From positions 4,481,327-4,545,326 of the forward strand of contig NZ_CP050191.1 of assembly GCF_011745145.1 (NCBI RefSeq): a DNA stretch of 64,000 nucleotides, read 5' to 3'. Source of the stretch: Mycobacterium sp. DL440 (lineage in GTDB: Bacteria; Actinomycetota; Actinomycetes; Mycobacteriales; Mycobacteriaceae). A program made the translations under genes and the position numbers. Positions 1 through 11,298 of this stretch are shown in pieces. The stretch's first letter is position 1. Every line of letters begins with the position of its first letter. Below the pieces are notes generated by a model. It did no database searches. It was not told the origin of the DNA and saw only the letters and a program-made list of their open reading frames with translations.

Positions 1-770
1 GTTGACAGGCTGATCAGGCCCTGATCGCCGAGAAGTGCCACCACTCCTCGGGCCACCTGCAGCTGGATGCCCACCAGGAACAGCAGGATCACGGCCGTGA
101 AGATCGAGCGGAAGAAGAACAGCAGCATCGTCAGGATCACCGCGAGGCTCAGGCCCGTCACGAGGAGGACGGTCTTGTTGCCGCTCGCGCTCAGGTCAGC
201 GACCATCGCCGCCGGCCCGGTGACATATGCCTTGACCCCCGCAGGAGGTGAACTTCGGTCGACGATGCCCCGGACCACTTCCAGGGACTCATTCGACAGC
301 GGTTGGCCAAGGTCGCCCGCGAGACCCATCTGGACGTACACGGCCTTGTTGTCGGCGCTCTGCGCCGCGCCGGACATGAGCGGATCTCCCCAGAAATCCT
401 GCACATGCTGCACGTGGGTCGGGTCGGCCTTCAGCTGGCGGATCAGATCGTTGTAATACCGGTGTGCCTCATCACCGAGTGGTTGGTCGCCCTCCAGCAC
501 GATTATCGCCGCGCTGTTCGAGGTCGCTTCGTGGAAGTTCCTCCCCATGCGTTGGACCGCCTCGAACGATGGCGCGTCGTTGGGGATCAGCGATACGGAG
601 TGCTCCTTCTCCACTTGCTCCAGCGGAGGTACGACGGCGCTCAACACATATGCGATCACCAACCAGCCGAGGATGATCGGCACCGCCAGCACGCGGATCA
701 TCCTCGGGATGAACGGCGGTTTGGCCTCCGGAGTCGGACCAGGAGCCGGGCTCGTCGTCGGGCTGCTCAT
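1..770 (-). CDS. mmpL: MmpL-family RND lipid transporter, 3' end beyond window
   Basis: Only the first 256 codons are present; the reading frame is still open at the left edge. The start ATG (768-770) overlaps the stop of the MmpS gene as ATGA, so the two are translationally coupled. The protein begins with a short Pro-rich cytoplasmic tail, a membrane segment at about residues 24-46, a periplasmic domain that includes the string HVQHVQDFWGDP, and a second hydrophobic block from about residue 200 (TVLLVTGLSLAVILTMLLFFF). This is the layout of mycobacterial MmpL proteins, which move surface lipids such as glycopeptidolipids across the inner membrane with an MmpS partner. Next to an FAAL, a PKS and an NRPS it probably exports the lipopeptide made here; the cargo is inferred from context. 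Confidence 0.93.
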   Translation of the reverse strand, partial: MSSPTTSPAPGPTPEAKPPFIPRMIRVLAVPIILGWLVIAYVLSAVVPPLEQVEKEHSVSLIPNDAPSFEAVQRMGRNFHEATSNSAAIIVLEGDQPLGDEAHRYYNDLIRQLKADPTHVQHVQDFWGDPLMSGAAQSADNKAVYVQMGLAGDLGQPLSNESLEVVRGIVDRSSPPAGVKAYVTGPAAMVADLSASGNKTVLLVTGLSLAVILTMLLFFFRSIFTAVILLFLVGIQLQVARGVVALLGDQGLISLS

Positions 771-1195
771 GCGGCCTTCAGAAGGCAGTAGGTGAAAGCG
801 CTTTCGCCATTCTCGACTCTTTCCGACTTCACCTTGTCATCGATGATGATGCGGCAACCGATTGTGTTGCTGTCACCCTGCGCGATGACATTGACCATCG
901 ATGTGGCCTCGCTCATCGGGAAATTCAATGACCATGGCAGGGTTGCCCCTTCGACGAACTGCGGCTCGGCGTCGACGTCGAAGTAGCTGATGTTGGCGAC
1001 GGTCCCGGGCGGGCCAAATACCTCGTACACCAACTGCTTAGGGTCGTAGGGCTTGCGTTCTCCGAGTTCGGTGTCGGCGTAAGCAGGGCGGGTCTCAGAG
1101 CCGAAAACACGATGCAGCCGCAGAACGGTGAATCCTCCGGCACCCAGGATCACCAATATCAACAGCGGAATCCACACCCGCTTCAGAACCCCCAC
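767..1195 (-). CDS. mmpS: MmpS-family accessory protein
   Basis: This is the 142-residue partner of the adjacent MmpL. I chose the GTG at 1195 because AGGGGG lies nine bases upstream and because the protein then begins MGVLKRVWIPLLILVILG, the usual MmpS beginning with one membrane helix at about residues 8-28. An upstream ATG at 1261 would add 22 arginine-rich residues not typical of the family. The rest is a small periplasmic beta domain with two cysteines near the C-terminus (GCRIII and FTYCLL) in the places where MmpS4/MmpS5 carry a disulfide. It is the first gene of an mmpS-mmpL pair and overlaps mmpL by four bases. Its role in export of a surface lipid is known for the family; the specific lipid is inferred. 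Confidence 0.92.
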   Translation of the reverse strand: MGVLKRVWIPLLILVILGAGGFTVLRLHRVFGSETRPAYADTELGERKPYDPKQLVYEVFGPPGTVANISYFDVDAEPQFVEGATLPWSLNFPMSEATSMVNVIAQGDSNTIGCRIIIDDKVKSERVENGESAFTYCLLKAA

Positions 1196-1549
1196 TATCA
1201 AGTACCCCCTGAATCCGCGGTCTAGTCCGGACCATCCACGCCGCAGGAGCCGGCGAAGCACATCGACCGCAATCCTCGGCGAGACATCGGCAATACTGAT
1301 GCGGTTGGCATTCGAATCCAGCCAGGCGGAGTGGTCACGGCAGACACACGATAGCTCGGGCAGGACAGTTCGAACCTGACAAGTACATCACTCAGGCCAC
1401 CTCCATATCGGTCCATTCCCAAGGTGATACGGGATCGTAATGCATATCGCACACCGTCGAAGTGGGAACGGAATTTAACGCAGCTAATAGTCTCGCGTCC
1501 CTGGGCAATCGCTGCGGGACAGCTGTGGGCCATGACAATTCCGTGGTTT
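1196..1549. other. Intergenic region upstream of mmpS
   Basis: These 354 bases lie between the hydrolase stop and the mmpS start, both on the minus strand. The gap suggests that mmpS-mmpL has its own promoter, since the other minus-strand neighbours here are tightly packed. I see no clear -35/-10 pair, RNA gene or repeat. The open frames on either strand have no recognisable content. Confidence 0.5.
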
Positions 1550-2347
1550 CTACGCACGGCCGCAGGCATCGACGAGGAAGAAGTCCAGGATTGCCGCGTT
1601 CACCGCGTTCGGCCGCTCCAGGAAACCGAGGTGACCGGCATCGGCGATCTCGAGATATCGCCCGTTGGGCAACGCGTCTGCCACCTCTGCTCCCAGATAC
1701 GGCGGCATCACAAGATCGTCGGCAAATCCGATGACAAGGACGTCGGTGGTGATCGTCCGGTAGGCGGGTCTCCGATCGCTCTGCGGCGCGACGCCATACT
1801 GGGCGCGAATACCCGGTGTCACCTTCGCCGGCCACCTGGTGAACATGTCGATCCAGTCACGTACGGCTTCCTCATCATTCAGCGTTTTCGGTGAAAAGCT
1901 CTCAAGCAAGCGAAGTTTCGCATCATAGGTGGCGGGTAGCCGCGCCCCGGCACTGGCCAGGTCCTCTTCGGCGGTACGGAAGAATTCCCGCGTACGGTCG
2001 TGACGTGCCCGGGTAGCCATCAACGCAGCCTGACTGACCAATTCAGGGTGGTGCAGCATCAATTCTTGTGCGATATATGAGCCCATCGAGACTGCCACCA
2101 CCCGGACCGGGGCAATATCGAGTCGCTCGATCAGCTCGGCCGTGTCAGCGACCATCGTCGCCGAACTGAAGCCGTCGGTTTCCGATGTTGCGCCCACACC
2201 CCTGTTGTCGAAGGTGATCACCCGATATCCGGCGGCGCGGAATGCGGGTACCTGATGGAGATCCCAGGTCCGACCGACCCCGCCTTGACCGGCGATGAAC
2301 AACACTGGCTCCCCGTCGCCGCCGTGATCGGCGTAGGCAAGGTTCAC
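1550..2347 (-). CDS. Alpha/beta hydrolase
   Basis: A 265-residue alpha/beta-hydrolase fold protein. The start is the GTG at 2347, 22 bases after the FAAL stop; the frame can be extended upstream only by running antiparallel-free through the FAAL gene, which is unlikely. The nucleophile elbow reads AVSMGS (Ser87, with Ala in place of the first Gly of GxSxG). An acid in GFADDLVMPP (about Asp211) and His239 in DAGHLGFLERP complete the triad, and FIAGQGG supplies the oxyanion strand. It follows the FAAL in an apparent operon. A type II thioesterase-like editing role, or hydrolysis or transfer on the finished lipopeptide, would fit the context. The sequence itself shows only the fold and triad, and no substrate can be assigned. 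Confidence 0.85.
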   Translation of the reverse strand: MNLAYADHGGDGEPVLFIAGQGGVGRTWDLHQVPAFRAAGYRVITFDNRGVGATSETDGFSSATMVADTAELIERLDIAPVRVVAVSMGSYIAQELMLHHPELVSQAALMATRARHDRTREFFRTAEEDLASAGARLPATYDAKLRLLESFSPKTLNDEEAVRDWIDMFTRWPAKVTPGIRAQYGVAPQSDRRPAYRTITTDVLVIGFADDLVMPPYLGAEVADALPNGRYLEIADAGHLGFLERPNAVNAAILDFFLVDACGRA

Positions 2348-2369
2348 TTTCCATTCCCCGAACAGGCAC

Positions 2370-4106
2370 TCACGCGTCCAGCCTGGCGAATTCGCCCTGC
2401 CGGTACTGATCGACACAGGCGGCGCGCCGGACCTTGCCACTCGTGGTGATCGGGATCGAACCGGGCGGCACCAGAACAAGATCTGCCACTCCCAGGCTGT
2501 GTGTGTTGAAGATGGCCGAGGTCACATCACGCTTGACGGCTGAGAGTTGCTCCGCGGGCACATCGGGTGACTCCGGCCGCTTCCTGAATTCGATGATAAC
2601 GACCAGCTTTTCGGTAGGGCCGTCCGGGACCGCGATGGCTGCACACCGGCTGCGGCTGACCTCCTGGACCGTCGCCTCGATGTCGTCGGGAGAGTGATTA
2701 CGCCCGTAAACGATCAGCAGATCCTTGATCCTGCCGATGACGTACAACTCGTCGTCGAACATGAATCCCGAGTCCCCGGTACGCAACCAAGGGCCTTCTG
2801 GCGTACCCACTGCCGGAGCGGCAATCCTTGCACCGAAGGTTGACTCGGTTTCATCCGGCCTGTTCCAGTAGCCGCTTGCGACGTTGTCGCCGTACACCCA
2901 GATCTCCCCGACGCTTCCGGGTAGACACTCGGCGTGGGTCTCGGAGTCGACGATCCTGATCGTCGGCGAGGCGGGAATACCGTAGCTGACCAGGGGTGTA
3001 CCTACCCCGTTCTGGCAGCGCTGCGCAATACCGGCGGTCAGCGGTTCCGATTCGAAGCGCACGATGGCCGGCGGTTTACCCGATTCCCGCGTCGCGATGT
3101 ACACCGTGGCTTCAGCCATCCCGTAGGAAGGTCGTATCACCGCCGGGTCCAGGTTGTGCCTGGCAAACCGCTGGGTGAACCGCTCGAGTGTTGCCGGGTG
3201 CACTCGTTCGCTACCCGTGATGATGGCGAGCACATTCGACAGGTCAAGCCCGGCCATGTCGTCGTCCGATGTCTTGCGCACCGCCAGTTCGAACGCGAAG
3301 TTCGGTGCGGCCGTGTAGGTGCGACCGTTCGTGGCCAGCATCTGCATCCACCGGGCGGGACGTTGCAGGAACGCCACTGGGCTGATCAGCACGGCCGGCA
3401 CTCCGGCAAGCACCGGCGCGCACACCCCCAGATACAAGCCCATGTCGTGATAGAACGGCAGCCAGGACACGATGGTGGAGCCTTCGGGAATGACATTGTT
3501 GAATTCCGCGAAGTAGCCCGACGTCAACTGTTCGTAGTTGGCCAGCAGGTTTCGGTGCGACATCATCACTCCGGCCGGCCGCCGGGTCGAACCGGACGTG
3601 TACTGCAAATAGGCTGTGTCCGTCGCACTTTCGTTCCCCAACCCACCGCCTGCCGGGGCACCGAAATCCAGCGTGTCAACCTCGACGATCGCCGGAGCCC
3701 ACACGGAATCCGATCTCACATACTCGGCCACTATGCCGGCGACCCCCGAGGTGGTGAGGATGACCGTTGGCGCCGCGTCTTGGAGCACCGAGCTGACCCG
3801 CTCATCGCTAACCCCCCCGAGCGGAACCGCCAGCGGAACGGCCATTCGCCCCGCCTGCATCGCGCCGAAGAAGGCGACGATGTAGTCCAGCCCCTGTGGC
3901 GCGAGTATGAGCGCACGGTCACCGGTTGAGCCGGACTTGCCGAGTTCTCGCGCAACGGCGCACGCCCGCCGGTACAGCTGCGAGTACGTCAAACTCTGCG
4001 CCGAGCCGTCCCAATCATTTTCGTAGTCAACAAACGTCACCGCAGTGTCGTCGCCCTGCAGACCAGCACGTTCTTGCAGCAGCGTCAAAATGGAAGCCTC
4101 GCCCAC
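2370..4106 (-). CDS. fadD: Long-chain fatty-acyl-AMP ligase (FAAL, FadD23-like)
   Basis: This 578-residue ANL-superfamily enzyme activates a fatty acid as acyl-AMP and hands it to a carrier protein rather than to CoA. The AMP motif [12 protein letters not shown] is at 169-180, [14 protein letters not shown], typical of FAALs, is at about 214-227, [10 protein letters not shown] is at 327-336, the WLRTGDSG hinge region is near 445, and the C-terminal catalytic Lys is Lys558 (SGKVRR). The start is a GTG at 4106 with a weak ribosome site. It is divergent from the PKS gene across about 410 bases and is followed by the hydrolase. Like FadD28 with MAS or FadD23 in sulfolipid and GPL assembly, it probably supplies the starter acyl group to the PKS, which has no loading module of its own. 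Chain length cannot be read from the sequence. Confidence 0.94.
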   Translation of the reverse strand: MGEASILTLLQERAGLQGDDTAVTFVDYENDWDGSAQSLTYSQLYRRACAVARELGKSGSTGDRALILAPQGLDYIVAFFGAMQAGRMAVPLAVPLGGVSDERVSSVLQDAAPTVILTTSGVAGIVAEYVRSDSVWAPAIVEVDTLDFGAPAGGGLGNESATDTAYLQYTSGSTRRPAGVMMSHRNLLANYEQLTSGYFAEFNNVIPEGSTIVSWLPFYHDMGLYLGVCAPVLAGVPAVLISPVAFLQRPARWMQMLATNGRTYTAAPNFAFELAVRKTSDDDMAGLDLSNVLAIITGSERVHPATLERFTQRFARHNLDPAVIRPSYGMAEATVYIATRESGKPPAIVRFESEPLTAGIAQRCQNGVGTPLVSYGIPASPTIRIVDSETHAECLPGSVGEIWVYGDNVASGYWNRPDETESTFGARIAAPAVGTPEGPWLRTGDSGFMFDDELYVIGRIKDLLIVYGRNHSPDDIEATVQEVSRSRCAAIAVPDGPTEKLVVIIEFRKRPESPDVPAEQLSAVKRDVTSAIFNTHSLGVADLVLVPPGSIPITTSGKVRRAACVDQYRQGEFARLDA

Positions 4107-4516
4107 GGAAGTCAGACTATCGCGGTAAGCGTGCCGAGATATCCGGAACAGCCAGCAAACTAAATTTGAGTAGCCTTACGAATCACATCCACGTCATTCC
4201 GCGCCAACGTGCCAAAGTGAGCGAAACACTGACACGAAAGCGGCGAAATGCCTCTGATCTTGACTGTTAAGGCTTGAGCAGGCGAAAGGGCCCGAAGTAG
4301 TTGAAATCGCCTACATCTCACCTGTGGATTGATCCGATCGCGAGACAACTTTGCGCAGCGAACATACTGTTAACGTTTGTGAGCGCCCGCGACGGGCGTT
4401 GAGCCGTTAATGGACGCTCGCGACCAGCGATCAAATTCTGCGGCTCGGCGTACGAATGCAGGTATCCAGCCTCATCGCGGATGAACCGCGGAAAGGCTTG
4501 CCGGGAGGAGTGGCAG
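4107..4516. promoter_or_regulatory. Divergent control region between the FAAL and PKS genes
   Basis: About 410 bases separate two divergent biosynthetic genes, so promoters for both directions must lie here. The segment is richer in A+T than its flanks, especially at 4155-4200 and 4340-4380. An inverted repeat with 6-bp arms (cgcccg at 4384-4389 and cgggcg at 4393-4398, loop cga) is a possible operator or hairpin in the PKS leader. No -35/-10 pair is convincing enough to mark. Confidence 0.5.
4503..4510 (+). promoter_or_regulatory. Ribosome binding site that selects the PKS start
   Basis: GGGAGGAG lies eight bases (counted from GGAGG) before the TTG at 4517. The in-frame ATG at 4481 has no such site, so the TTG is the better start. 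Confidence 0.65.
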
Positions 4517-7500
4517 TTGAATGCATCCGAAATCGGGCGTGGGGGGCTTCCAGGAGCGGATGCCGGTATCGGCGCGACCCGCGGACCCGCCGCACCGGTC
4601 ACCCCAGTCGCCGTCATCGGCATGTCCTGCCGGCTTCCGGGTGGCATCGACTCCCCCGAGCGCCTGTGGGAGGCGTTGATTCGAGGCGATGACCTGGTCA
4701 CCGAGGTTCCGCCTGACCGCTGGGACGCCGACGAATACTACGACCCGGAGCCTGGGGTGCCCGGTCGGTCGGTGTCGAAGTGGGGTGCGTTCCTCGACGA
4801 CGTTGCCGGCTTCGACGCTGAGTTCTTCGGCATCAACGAACGTGAAAGTGTCGCACTCGATCCGCAGCAGCGATTGTTGCTGGAGACCGCCTGGGAAGCC
4901 ATGGAGCACGCCGGACTCACTCGTGATGTGCTTGCCGACTCACTGACAGGCGTGTTCGTCGGACTGACGCACGCCGACTACCAGATGCTGGCAGCCGACG
5001 CTCAGGTCCTGGAAGCGGCATATGGCTTCAGCGGCAACAACTTCAGCCTGGCCTCCGGCCGGATCGCCTACGCGCTCGGTGTGCATGGCCCTGCGCTCAC
5101 GGTAGACACAGCGTGCTCGTCCGGCCTGACGGCGGTCCACCTGGCGTGTCGCAGCCTGCACGAGGGCGAGAGCGATTTCGCTCTGGCGGGCGGCGCCACA
5201 CTCGCATTGGACCCGCGCAAGTTCGCTTCGGGTTCAGCCGAGGGCATGCTGTCGGCGACCGGGCACTGCCACGCCTTCGATGTCGCGGCCGACGGGTTCG
5301 TAAGCGGTGAAGGCTGTGTCGTGGTGTTGCTCAAACGGCTGCCCGACGCCATGAGGGACGGCGACCGCATCCTCGCCGTCGTACGTGGAACAGCTGCGAA
5401 TCAAGACGGTCATACCGTGAACATCGCGACCCCGTCGGAAGCCGCCCAGACCGCGGTCTATCGGGCGGCCCTGACCGCAGCCGGGGTGGATCCCGGCACC
5501 GTCGGAATGGTCGAGGCGCACGGCACCGGGACACCGGTGGGTGACCCCATCGAATACGCCAGTCTGGCCAAGGTTTACGGCATCGACGGCCCCTGTGCAC
5601 TCGCGTCGGTGAAGACCAATCTCGGACATGCCCAGGCGGCCTCGGGTCTTGTCGGGTTGATGAAGGCGGTCCTCGCCGTGCAGCACGGCGAGGTTCCACA
5701 GAACCTGCATTTCACCCGCCTGCCCGACAAGCTCGCCGAGATTCCGACCAATCTCTTTGTCCCGCAGGAGGCCACACCGTGGTGCACCAACGGGCACCAC
5801 CCCCGGCGCGCAGCAGTGTCCTCCTATGGACTTTCGGGTACCAACGTTCACGCGATCGTGGAGGAGGCCCCGGTACCGGCGTCGGAATCCGAACCGGCCC
5901 AGTCGCCTGCGTCCTTGCTGTTCCCGCTGTCATCCACCTCGGCCGAAGAGCTGCGCCGCACCGCGGGCCGGCTCGCCGACTGGATACGAGCACACGACGA
6001 TGTCGACCTGACGGATCTGGCCTACACCTTGGCCCGTCGTCGCGTCCATCGGCCGGTACGCACCGCCGTCAGCGCGGGTAGCCGACCGGAACTTGTTTCC
6101 GCCTTACGGGAGGTCGCCGACGGCGATACCCCCTATCAAGCCGCCGTGGGGCGCGACGATCGAGGACCGGTATGGGTGTTCTCCGGTCAGGGTTCGCAAT
6201 GGGCGGGAATGGGCGCCGATCTGCTGGCGACCGAGCCGGTGTTCGCCGCCACCGTGGCGCAGGCCGAACCGATCATCGCGTCAGAGTCGGGATTCTCTGT
6301 GACCGAGGCGATGTCGTCGCCGGAAACCGTCAGCGGCCAGGACCGGTTGCAGCCGACATTGTTCACCATGCAGGTCGCCATGGCCGCCACCATGCGGGCA
6401 CATGGCGTGCACCCCGGTGCGGTCATCGGCCACTCCCTGGGCGAAGGCGCAGCAGCTGTCGTCGCCGGGGCACTTTCACTCGAGGACGGGCTGCGACTCA
6501 TCTGCCGCCGGTCTCGACTGATGTCCCGAATCGCCGGCAAGGGCGCCACTGCGGCCGTGGAACTGCCTGCCAAACAGGTGCTTTCGGAGTTGACCGGCCG
6601 GGGCATCAACGACGTTGTGGTGGCGGTGGTGGCTTCGCCGCAATCCACTGTCGTCGCAGGTACCACACAGACGGTACGAGACCTGGTGGCGGACTGGGAA
6701 CAACGCGGGATCATGGCCCGCGTAGTCCCCGTCGATGTGGCCTTCCATTCACCTCAGGTGGAACCGATCGTCAGCGATCTCACCGAGGCGCTCGCAGATC
6801 TCAACCCTCTGACACCGGAGATCCCGTTCTATTCGGCGACCCTGTTCGACCCACGGGAGCAGCCGGTGTGCGATGCCCAGTACTGGGTGACCAACATGCG
6901 CAAGATGGTGCGCTTCGCCACCGCGGTACAGGCTGCGCTGGAGGACGGCCACCGCGTCTTCGCCGAGCTTTCGCCGCATCCGCTGCTCACCCGCGCCCTG
7001 GAACAGACCGCCGCCGGCCGCGAAACGCCGATGGCCGCCCTGGCCGCGATGCGCCGACAGCTTTCGATGCCGAACGGCCTGCGCGGGCTCCTGATCGACC
7101 TTCACAGTGCCGGCGCCGAGGTCGACTTCTCAGTGCTGTGCCCAAGTGGTCAGCTGGTGGACGCGCCGCTACCGTCCTGGACGCACCGCCGGCTGTGGCT
7201 CAGCGGCGGCGGCCAGGAAGCGCCGACCCACGGCGGTTGCACCATCGCAGTGCATCCGCTGTTGGGAGCCAACGTCCGATTGCACGAGGAACCGGAACGC
7301 TACGTGTGGCAGGCCGATGTCGGCACCGCCGCCCAGCCGTGGCTCGCAGATCACCAGGTTCGCTCGGTCCCGGTGCTTCCTGGCGCCGCGTACTGCGAGA
7401 TGGCGCTGGCTGCCGCCCGGACCGTGGTAGGTGAGGTCTCAGAAGTCCGCGATATCCGGTTCGAGCGGGCATTGCTGCTGGACGAGGAGACGGTGGTCGG

Positions 7501-10500
7501 CGCCTCGGCGACGGTATCGTCTCCCGGCGTCGCCGACTTCACCGTCGAAACCGACGTGGAGGGCCAGCAGGCGCGGCACGCAACGGCTGTCCTGCGGGCC
7601 GCGGCGGATGAGATTCCGCCCAGCTACGACATATCTGCGATCATGACCGCTCATCCCTGCGCCGAGGACGGCACCGAGGTGCGTAATCGAGTGGGCCGGC
7701 ATGGTATTCAGTACGGTCCGGCGTTCACCGGTCTCGTGACCGTGTACACCGGCGAGGCAGAGGCGCGCACGGTGCTCGCCGAGGTGGCGCTCCCCCGTTC
7801 GATCCGCTCACAACAGGACGCGTACGGGGTGCATCCGGCGCTGTTGGATGCTTGCTTCCAATCGGTCGAGGCTCATCCCGATGTCCAGGCGCTCGGCGGA
7901 GACGTGCTGGGGTTGCCGCTGGGGGTGCGACGGTTACGCACGTACGGCCCGGCCCGCAACGCGCACTACTGCTACACGCGGTTGACCGCCGCTGACACCA
8001 CGGGCATCGAGGCCGACATCGATGTCCTCGACCCGGACGGCGCTGTGCTGCTGAGTGTGCAGGGACTACGCCTGGGGACCGGCGTATCCGCCAGCGCGCA
8101 CGACGACCAGGTTCTCAGCGAGAGACTGCTCGCCGTCGAATGGCGTCAGCGGGAACTGCCGGAGGTGGAATACCCCGATGCCGGCTCGTGGCTGGTGATC
8201 AGCGCCGCTGCGGGCGCGGACGTGGTCGCCGACAAGCTGTGCGACATCCTGAAAGACCTTGGCGCACTGTGCACCAGCATGAGTTGGCCCAACCAGGCTG
8301 ACGACTCACTCACCTGCGCGCAGCTCGCCAGTCATCTACGGGCCGGCCGATTCACCGGAGTGGTCATCGTGGCGGCGCCGAATGACGGTGACCACGCCGA
8401 ACAGTCGCCGCTGTTGGGGCGTGAATATGTACGCCATCTGGTCCACATGACCCGCGAATTGCCGGAGATCCGCGGTGAACTGCCCCGCCTGTATGTCGTG
8501 ACCCGCAATGCGCAGACAGTGGTGGCCGGCGATGTGGCCAATCTGGAGCAGGCCGAGCTACGCGGCCTGATCCGCGTCATCGGTACCGAACACCCGCATT
8601 TGGCCGCCACGCAGATCGATGTGGACCAGACCGTCGACGTGGATCAATTGGCCGCACAGTTGCTCAGCGGGTCCGATGAGGACGAGACCGCATGGCGCAA
8701 CGGGCGGTGGTACGCCGCCCGGCTGTGCCTCGCCCCGCTGCGTCCCGAGGAGCGGCAGACCACCATTTCGCATCATGAACGCGACAGGATGCGGCTGCAG
8801 ATCCGCACGCCCGGGGACCTGGAGTCGATGGAACTCGTAGCCTGCGAACATGTTCCGCCGGGACCGGGCCAGATCGAGGTCGCAGTGACCGCGTCCAGCA
8901 TCAACTTTGCCGATGTACTGGTCGCTTTCGGCCGCTACCCCGCCTTCGACGGCCGACTTCCCCACCTCGGCATCGACTTCGCCGGGGTGGTGACCGCGGT
9001 CGGACCCGACGTCACTGACCACAAGGTCGGTGACCATGTGGGCGGTCTGTGTGCCGAGGGCTGTTGGGGTACGTTCGTCACCTGCGACGCCCGCCTGGCC
9101 ACCACCTTGCCGGCCGGGTTGTCCGACCCCGAGGCAGCGGCACTGACCATCGCGACCGCCACCGCCTACTACGGCCTCAACGACATGGCCCGCATCAAGG
9201 CGGGCGACAAGGTGCTGATCCACTCGGCCACCGGCGGGGTCGGCCAGGCCGCGATGGCCATCGCCCGCGCCGCCGGCGCGGAGATCTTCGCTACGGCCGG
9301 CAGTGAGCAGCGGCGGCAGTTGTTGCGGGACATGGGCGTTGAGCACGTCTACGACTCCCGGACCCTGGAGTTCGCCGATCGGATACGCCAGGACACCCAG
9401 GGTTACGGGGTGGACATCGTGCTCAATTCGGTGACCGGCGCCGCCCAGCGGGCCGGCCTCGAATTGCTGGCGTTCGGTGGACGATTCGTGGAGATCGGCA
9501 AGCGGGACATCTACGGTGACACCCGGTTGGGACTCTTCCCCTTCCGGCGCAACCTCTCGTTCTACGCCGTCGACCTGGCGCTGATGTCCGTCAGCCATCC
9601 GGACCAGCTGCGGGAGTTGCTGTCGACGGTGTATCTGCTGAGCGCCGAGGGCGACCTGCCGATGCCCGAGTTCACCCGCTATCCGCTCGCCGACGCCGCC
9701 ACCGCCATCCGGATGGTGAGCGGTGCCCAACACACCGGCAAGCTCGTGCTCGACATACCGCACACCGGCTCCACCCGGCTTGTGGTTCCGCCATCTCAGG
9801 TGCGGGTGTACCGGACGGACGGCGCGTACATCGTCACCGGCGGACTCGGAGGCCTTGGGTTGTTCATGGCCGAGAAAATGGCAGCCAACGGGTGCGGACG
9901 TATCGTGCTGTCCTCTCGGTCACAGCCGAGCGCACCGGTGTCGAAGATCCTCGATCGCATCCGCGCGACCGGTGTCGACGTACTGGTCGAGTGCGGCGAC
10001 ATCGCCGAAGCAAGCACCGCGGAACGATTGGTGGCAGTGGCGACCGCCGATGGGCTTCCGGTGCGGGGGGTGTTACACGCGGCGGGGGTGATCGAGGATG
10101 CTGCGCTGACCAACATCACCGACGAGCTCATCGAGCGGGACTGGGCACCAAAGGTCTACGGCGCGTGGAATCTGCACACTGCGACCGCCGACCAGCCTCT
10201 GGACTGGTTCTGCTCGTTCTCGTCGGCGGCGGCGCTGGTCGGTTCACCCGGGCAGGGGGCCTATGCCGCGGCCAACAGCTGGCTGGACGCCTTCAGCTTG
10301 TGGCGCCGGTCCAAGGGATTACCGGGCTCCGCCATCGCTTGGGGCGCGTGGGGGAAGATCGGCCGCGGGACCGACCTGGCCGAAAGCGCCGGAATCGCCA
10401 TTGCGCCCGACGAAGGTGCGTATGCGTTCGAAGCATTGCTGCGTCACGACCGGGCGTATACCGGCTATGCGCCGATCACGGGCGCGCCCTGGTTGAGCAT

Positions 10501-10840
10501 GTTCGCCGAACGCAGCCCGTTCGGCGAGGCATTCCGATCAACCGGCCAAAGTTCAACGGGCACCAGCAAGCTGCACGCCGAACTCGATGAGCTGCCCCCG
10601 GAAGAGTGGGCCGGCAAATTGCGGCATGTCATCTCCGATCAAGTGAGCGTGATCCTGCGCCGCAGTGTCGACCCCGACCGGCCCCTCTCCGAGTACGGCA
10701 TGGATTCACTGGGAGCACTCGAACTACGAACCCGCATCGAGAACGAAACCGGAATACGGATCTCGGCAACAGGAATCACCACCGTTCACGGTCTGGCCGA
10801 CCTGCTGTGCGAAAAGCTCCTGCCCGCAGGAGCGACCTGA
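4517..10840 (+). CDS. pks: Highly reducing type I PKS, KS-AT-DH-ER-KR-ACP
   Basis: The protein has 2107 residues from the TTG at 4517 (2119 from the ATG at 4481; that numbering is used here), the size and order of mycocerosic-acid-synthase-type iterative PKSs. KS: DTACSSG with Cys212, His347 in EAHGTGT and His383. AT: GHSLGEG with Ser652. DH: His958 in WLADHQV and Asp1123 in LLDACFQ; the usual HxxxGxxxxP carries Ser at the Gly position. [11 protein letters not shown] near 1581. [10 protein letters not shown] at 1786 and Tyr1928. ACP: EYGMDSL with Ser2076. The AT discriminator reads VAFHSP (753-758), the malonyl-type Phe rather than the Ser of methylmalonyl ATs, so I infer unbranched chain extension. 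It has no loading domain, so the divergent FAAL probably primes it. The saturated acyl chain would pass to the first NRPS condensation domain. Confidence 0.95.
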   Translation: MNASEIGRGGLPGADAGIGATRGPAAPVTPVAVIGMSCRLPGGIDSPERLWEALIRGDDLVTEVPPDRWDADEYYDPEPGVPGRSVSKWGAFLDDVAGFDAEFFGINERESVALDPQQRLLLETAWEAMEHAGLTRDVLADSLTGVFVGLTHADYQMLAADAQVLEAAYGFSGNNFSLASGRIAYALGVHGPALTVDTACSSGLTAVHLACRSLHEGESDFALAGGATLALDPRKFASGSAEGMLSATGHCHAFDVAADGFVSGEGCVVVLLKRLPDAMRDGDRILAVVRGTAANQDGHTVNIATPSEAAQTAVYRAALTAAGVDPGTVGMVEAHGTGTPVGDPIEYASLAKVYGIDGPCALASVKTNLGHAQAASGLVGLMKAVLAVQHGEVPQNLHFTRLPDKLAEIPTNLFVPQEATPWCTNGHHPRRAAVSSYGLSGTNVHAIVEEAPVPASESEPAQSPASLLFPLSSTSAEELRRTAGRLADWIRAHDDVDLTDLAYTLARRRVHRPVRTAVSAGSRPELVSALREVADGDTPYQAAVGRDDRGPVWVFSGQGSQWAGMGADLLATEPVFAATVAQAEPIIASESGFSVTEAMSSPETVSGQDRLQPTLFTMQVAMAATMRAHGVHPGAVIGHSLGEGAAAVVAGALSLEDGLRLICRRSRLMSRIAGKGATAAVELPAKQVLSELTGRGINDVVVAVVASPQSTVVAGTTQTVRDLVADWEQRGIMARVVPVDVAFHSPQVEPIVSDLTEALADLNPLTPEIPFYSATLFDPREQPVCDAQYWVTNMRKMVRFATAVQAALEDGHRVFAELSPHPLLTRALEQTAAGRETPMAALAAMRRQLSMPNGLRGLLIDLHSAGAEVDFSVLCPSGQLVDAPLPSWTHRRLWLSGGGQEAPTHGGCTIAVHPLLGANVRLHEEPERYVWQADVGTAAQPWLADHQVRSVPVLPGAAYCEMALAAARTVVGEVSEVRDIRFERALLLDEETVVGASATVSSPGVADFTVETDVEGQQARHATAVLRAAADEIPPSYDISAIMTAHPCAEDGTEVRNRVGRHGIQYGPAFTGLVTVYTGEAEARTVLAEVALPRSIRSQQDAYGVHPALLDACFQSVEAHPDVQALGGDVLGLPLGVRRLRTYGPARNAHYCYTRLTAADTTGIEADIDVLDPDGAVLLSVQGLRLGTGVSASAHDDQVLSERLLAVEWRQRELPEVEYPDAGSWLVISAAAGADVVADKLCDILKDLGALCTSMSWPNQADDSLTCAQLASHLRAGRFTGVVIVAAPNDGDHAEQSPLLGREYVRHLVHMTRELPEIRGELPRLYVVTRNAQTVVAGDVANLEQAELRGLIRVIGTEHPHLAATQIDVDQTVDVDQLAAQLLSGSDEDETAWRNGRWYAARLCLAPLRPEERQTTISHHERDRMRLQIRTPGDLESMELVACEHVPPGPGQIEVAVTASSINFADVLVAFGRYPAFDGRLPHLGIDFAGVVTAVGPDVTDHKVGDHVGGLCAEGCWGTFVTCDARLATTLPAGLSDPEAAALTIATATAYYGLNDMARIKAGDKVLIHSATGGVGQAAMAIARAAGAEIFATAGSEQRRQLLRDMGVEHVYDSRTLEFADRIRQDTQGYGVDIVLNSVTGAAQRAGLELLAFGGRFVEIGKRDIYGDTRLGLFPFRRNLSFYAVDLALMSVSHPDQLRELLSTVYLLSAEGDLPMPEFTRYPLADAATAIRMVSGAQHTGKLVLDIPHTGSTRLVVPPSQVRVYRTDGAYIVTGGLGGLGLFMAEKMAANGCGRIVLSSRSQPSAPVSKILDRIRATGVDVLVECGDIAEASTAERLVAVATADGLPVRGVLHAAGVIEDAALTNITDELIERDWAPKVYGAWNLHTATADQPLDWFCSFSSAAALVGSPGQGAYAAANSWLDAFSLWRRSKGLPGSAIAWGAWGKIGRGTDLAESAGIAIAPDEGAYAFEALLRHDRAYTGYAPITGAPWLSMFAERSPFGEAFRSTGQSSTGTSKLHAELDELPPEEWAGKLRHVISDQVSVILRRSVDPDRPLSEYGMDSLGALELRTRIENETGIRISATGITTVHGLADLLCEKLLPAGAT

Positions 10841-11298
10841 CATGCCGGATGGCAAGCGGTTGAATCAGCCGAGTCAGATCGCCTACAGCAAACATTCGAC
10901 CAGGCAGGCGAAACGAGGCGCCCGCAGACGAGCAAGTCCGCACCCGAGTCGCGCGGTAAACCATCGGCCGCCTTCGCCAATCCTTTACCCACACCAGGTG
11001 GCAGATCCGGAGCCGATCAGCATCTCAAGCTCACTGATTCGGCCTCCACCGACAGCACCACGCGAAACCATTTACTCGACAATCGATCTGAACAATTCGA
11101 CACCAACAAAGTTGGGAAGAGCAGCAGAGTAGTACCGAGATCGGCGGAACCGATGCGCGATGGGGCCGCGTCGTTCAGGTTCCGCACACCACGACTTGTG
11201 CAGCCCCGCGGATTCGCACGGCCAAACGAGCCCGAAATCGCCAAGATGAAGTTTCGAGAATCCGAACAGCAAATAACAACCAAGGTAGGATTTCGGTC
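10841..11298. other. Intergenic region between PKS and gap
   Basis: These 458 bases follow the PKS stop. An ATG at 10842 opens a 96-codon frame that is rich in Pro, Ser and Arg and resembles nothing I know; I do not call it a gene. The last 250 bases are less GC-rich than the flanking genes and probably hold the promoter of the gap gene. A ribosome site AAGGTAGG precedes the ATG at 11299. Confidence 0.5.

Noticed and set aside
2934..3929. Plus-strand open frame of 331 codons
   Set aside because: It is wholly antisense to the FAAL gene and its composition (His/Arg-rich) is that of a mirror frame.
10842..11132. Open frame of 96 codons starting two bases after the PKS stop with a gcaggag upstream
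   Set aside because: The translation is rich in Ser, Pro and Arg, has no family likeness or domain pattern, and the candidate ribosome site is part of the PKS coding sequence. I treat it as chance.
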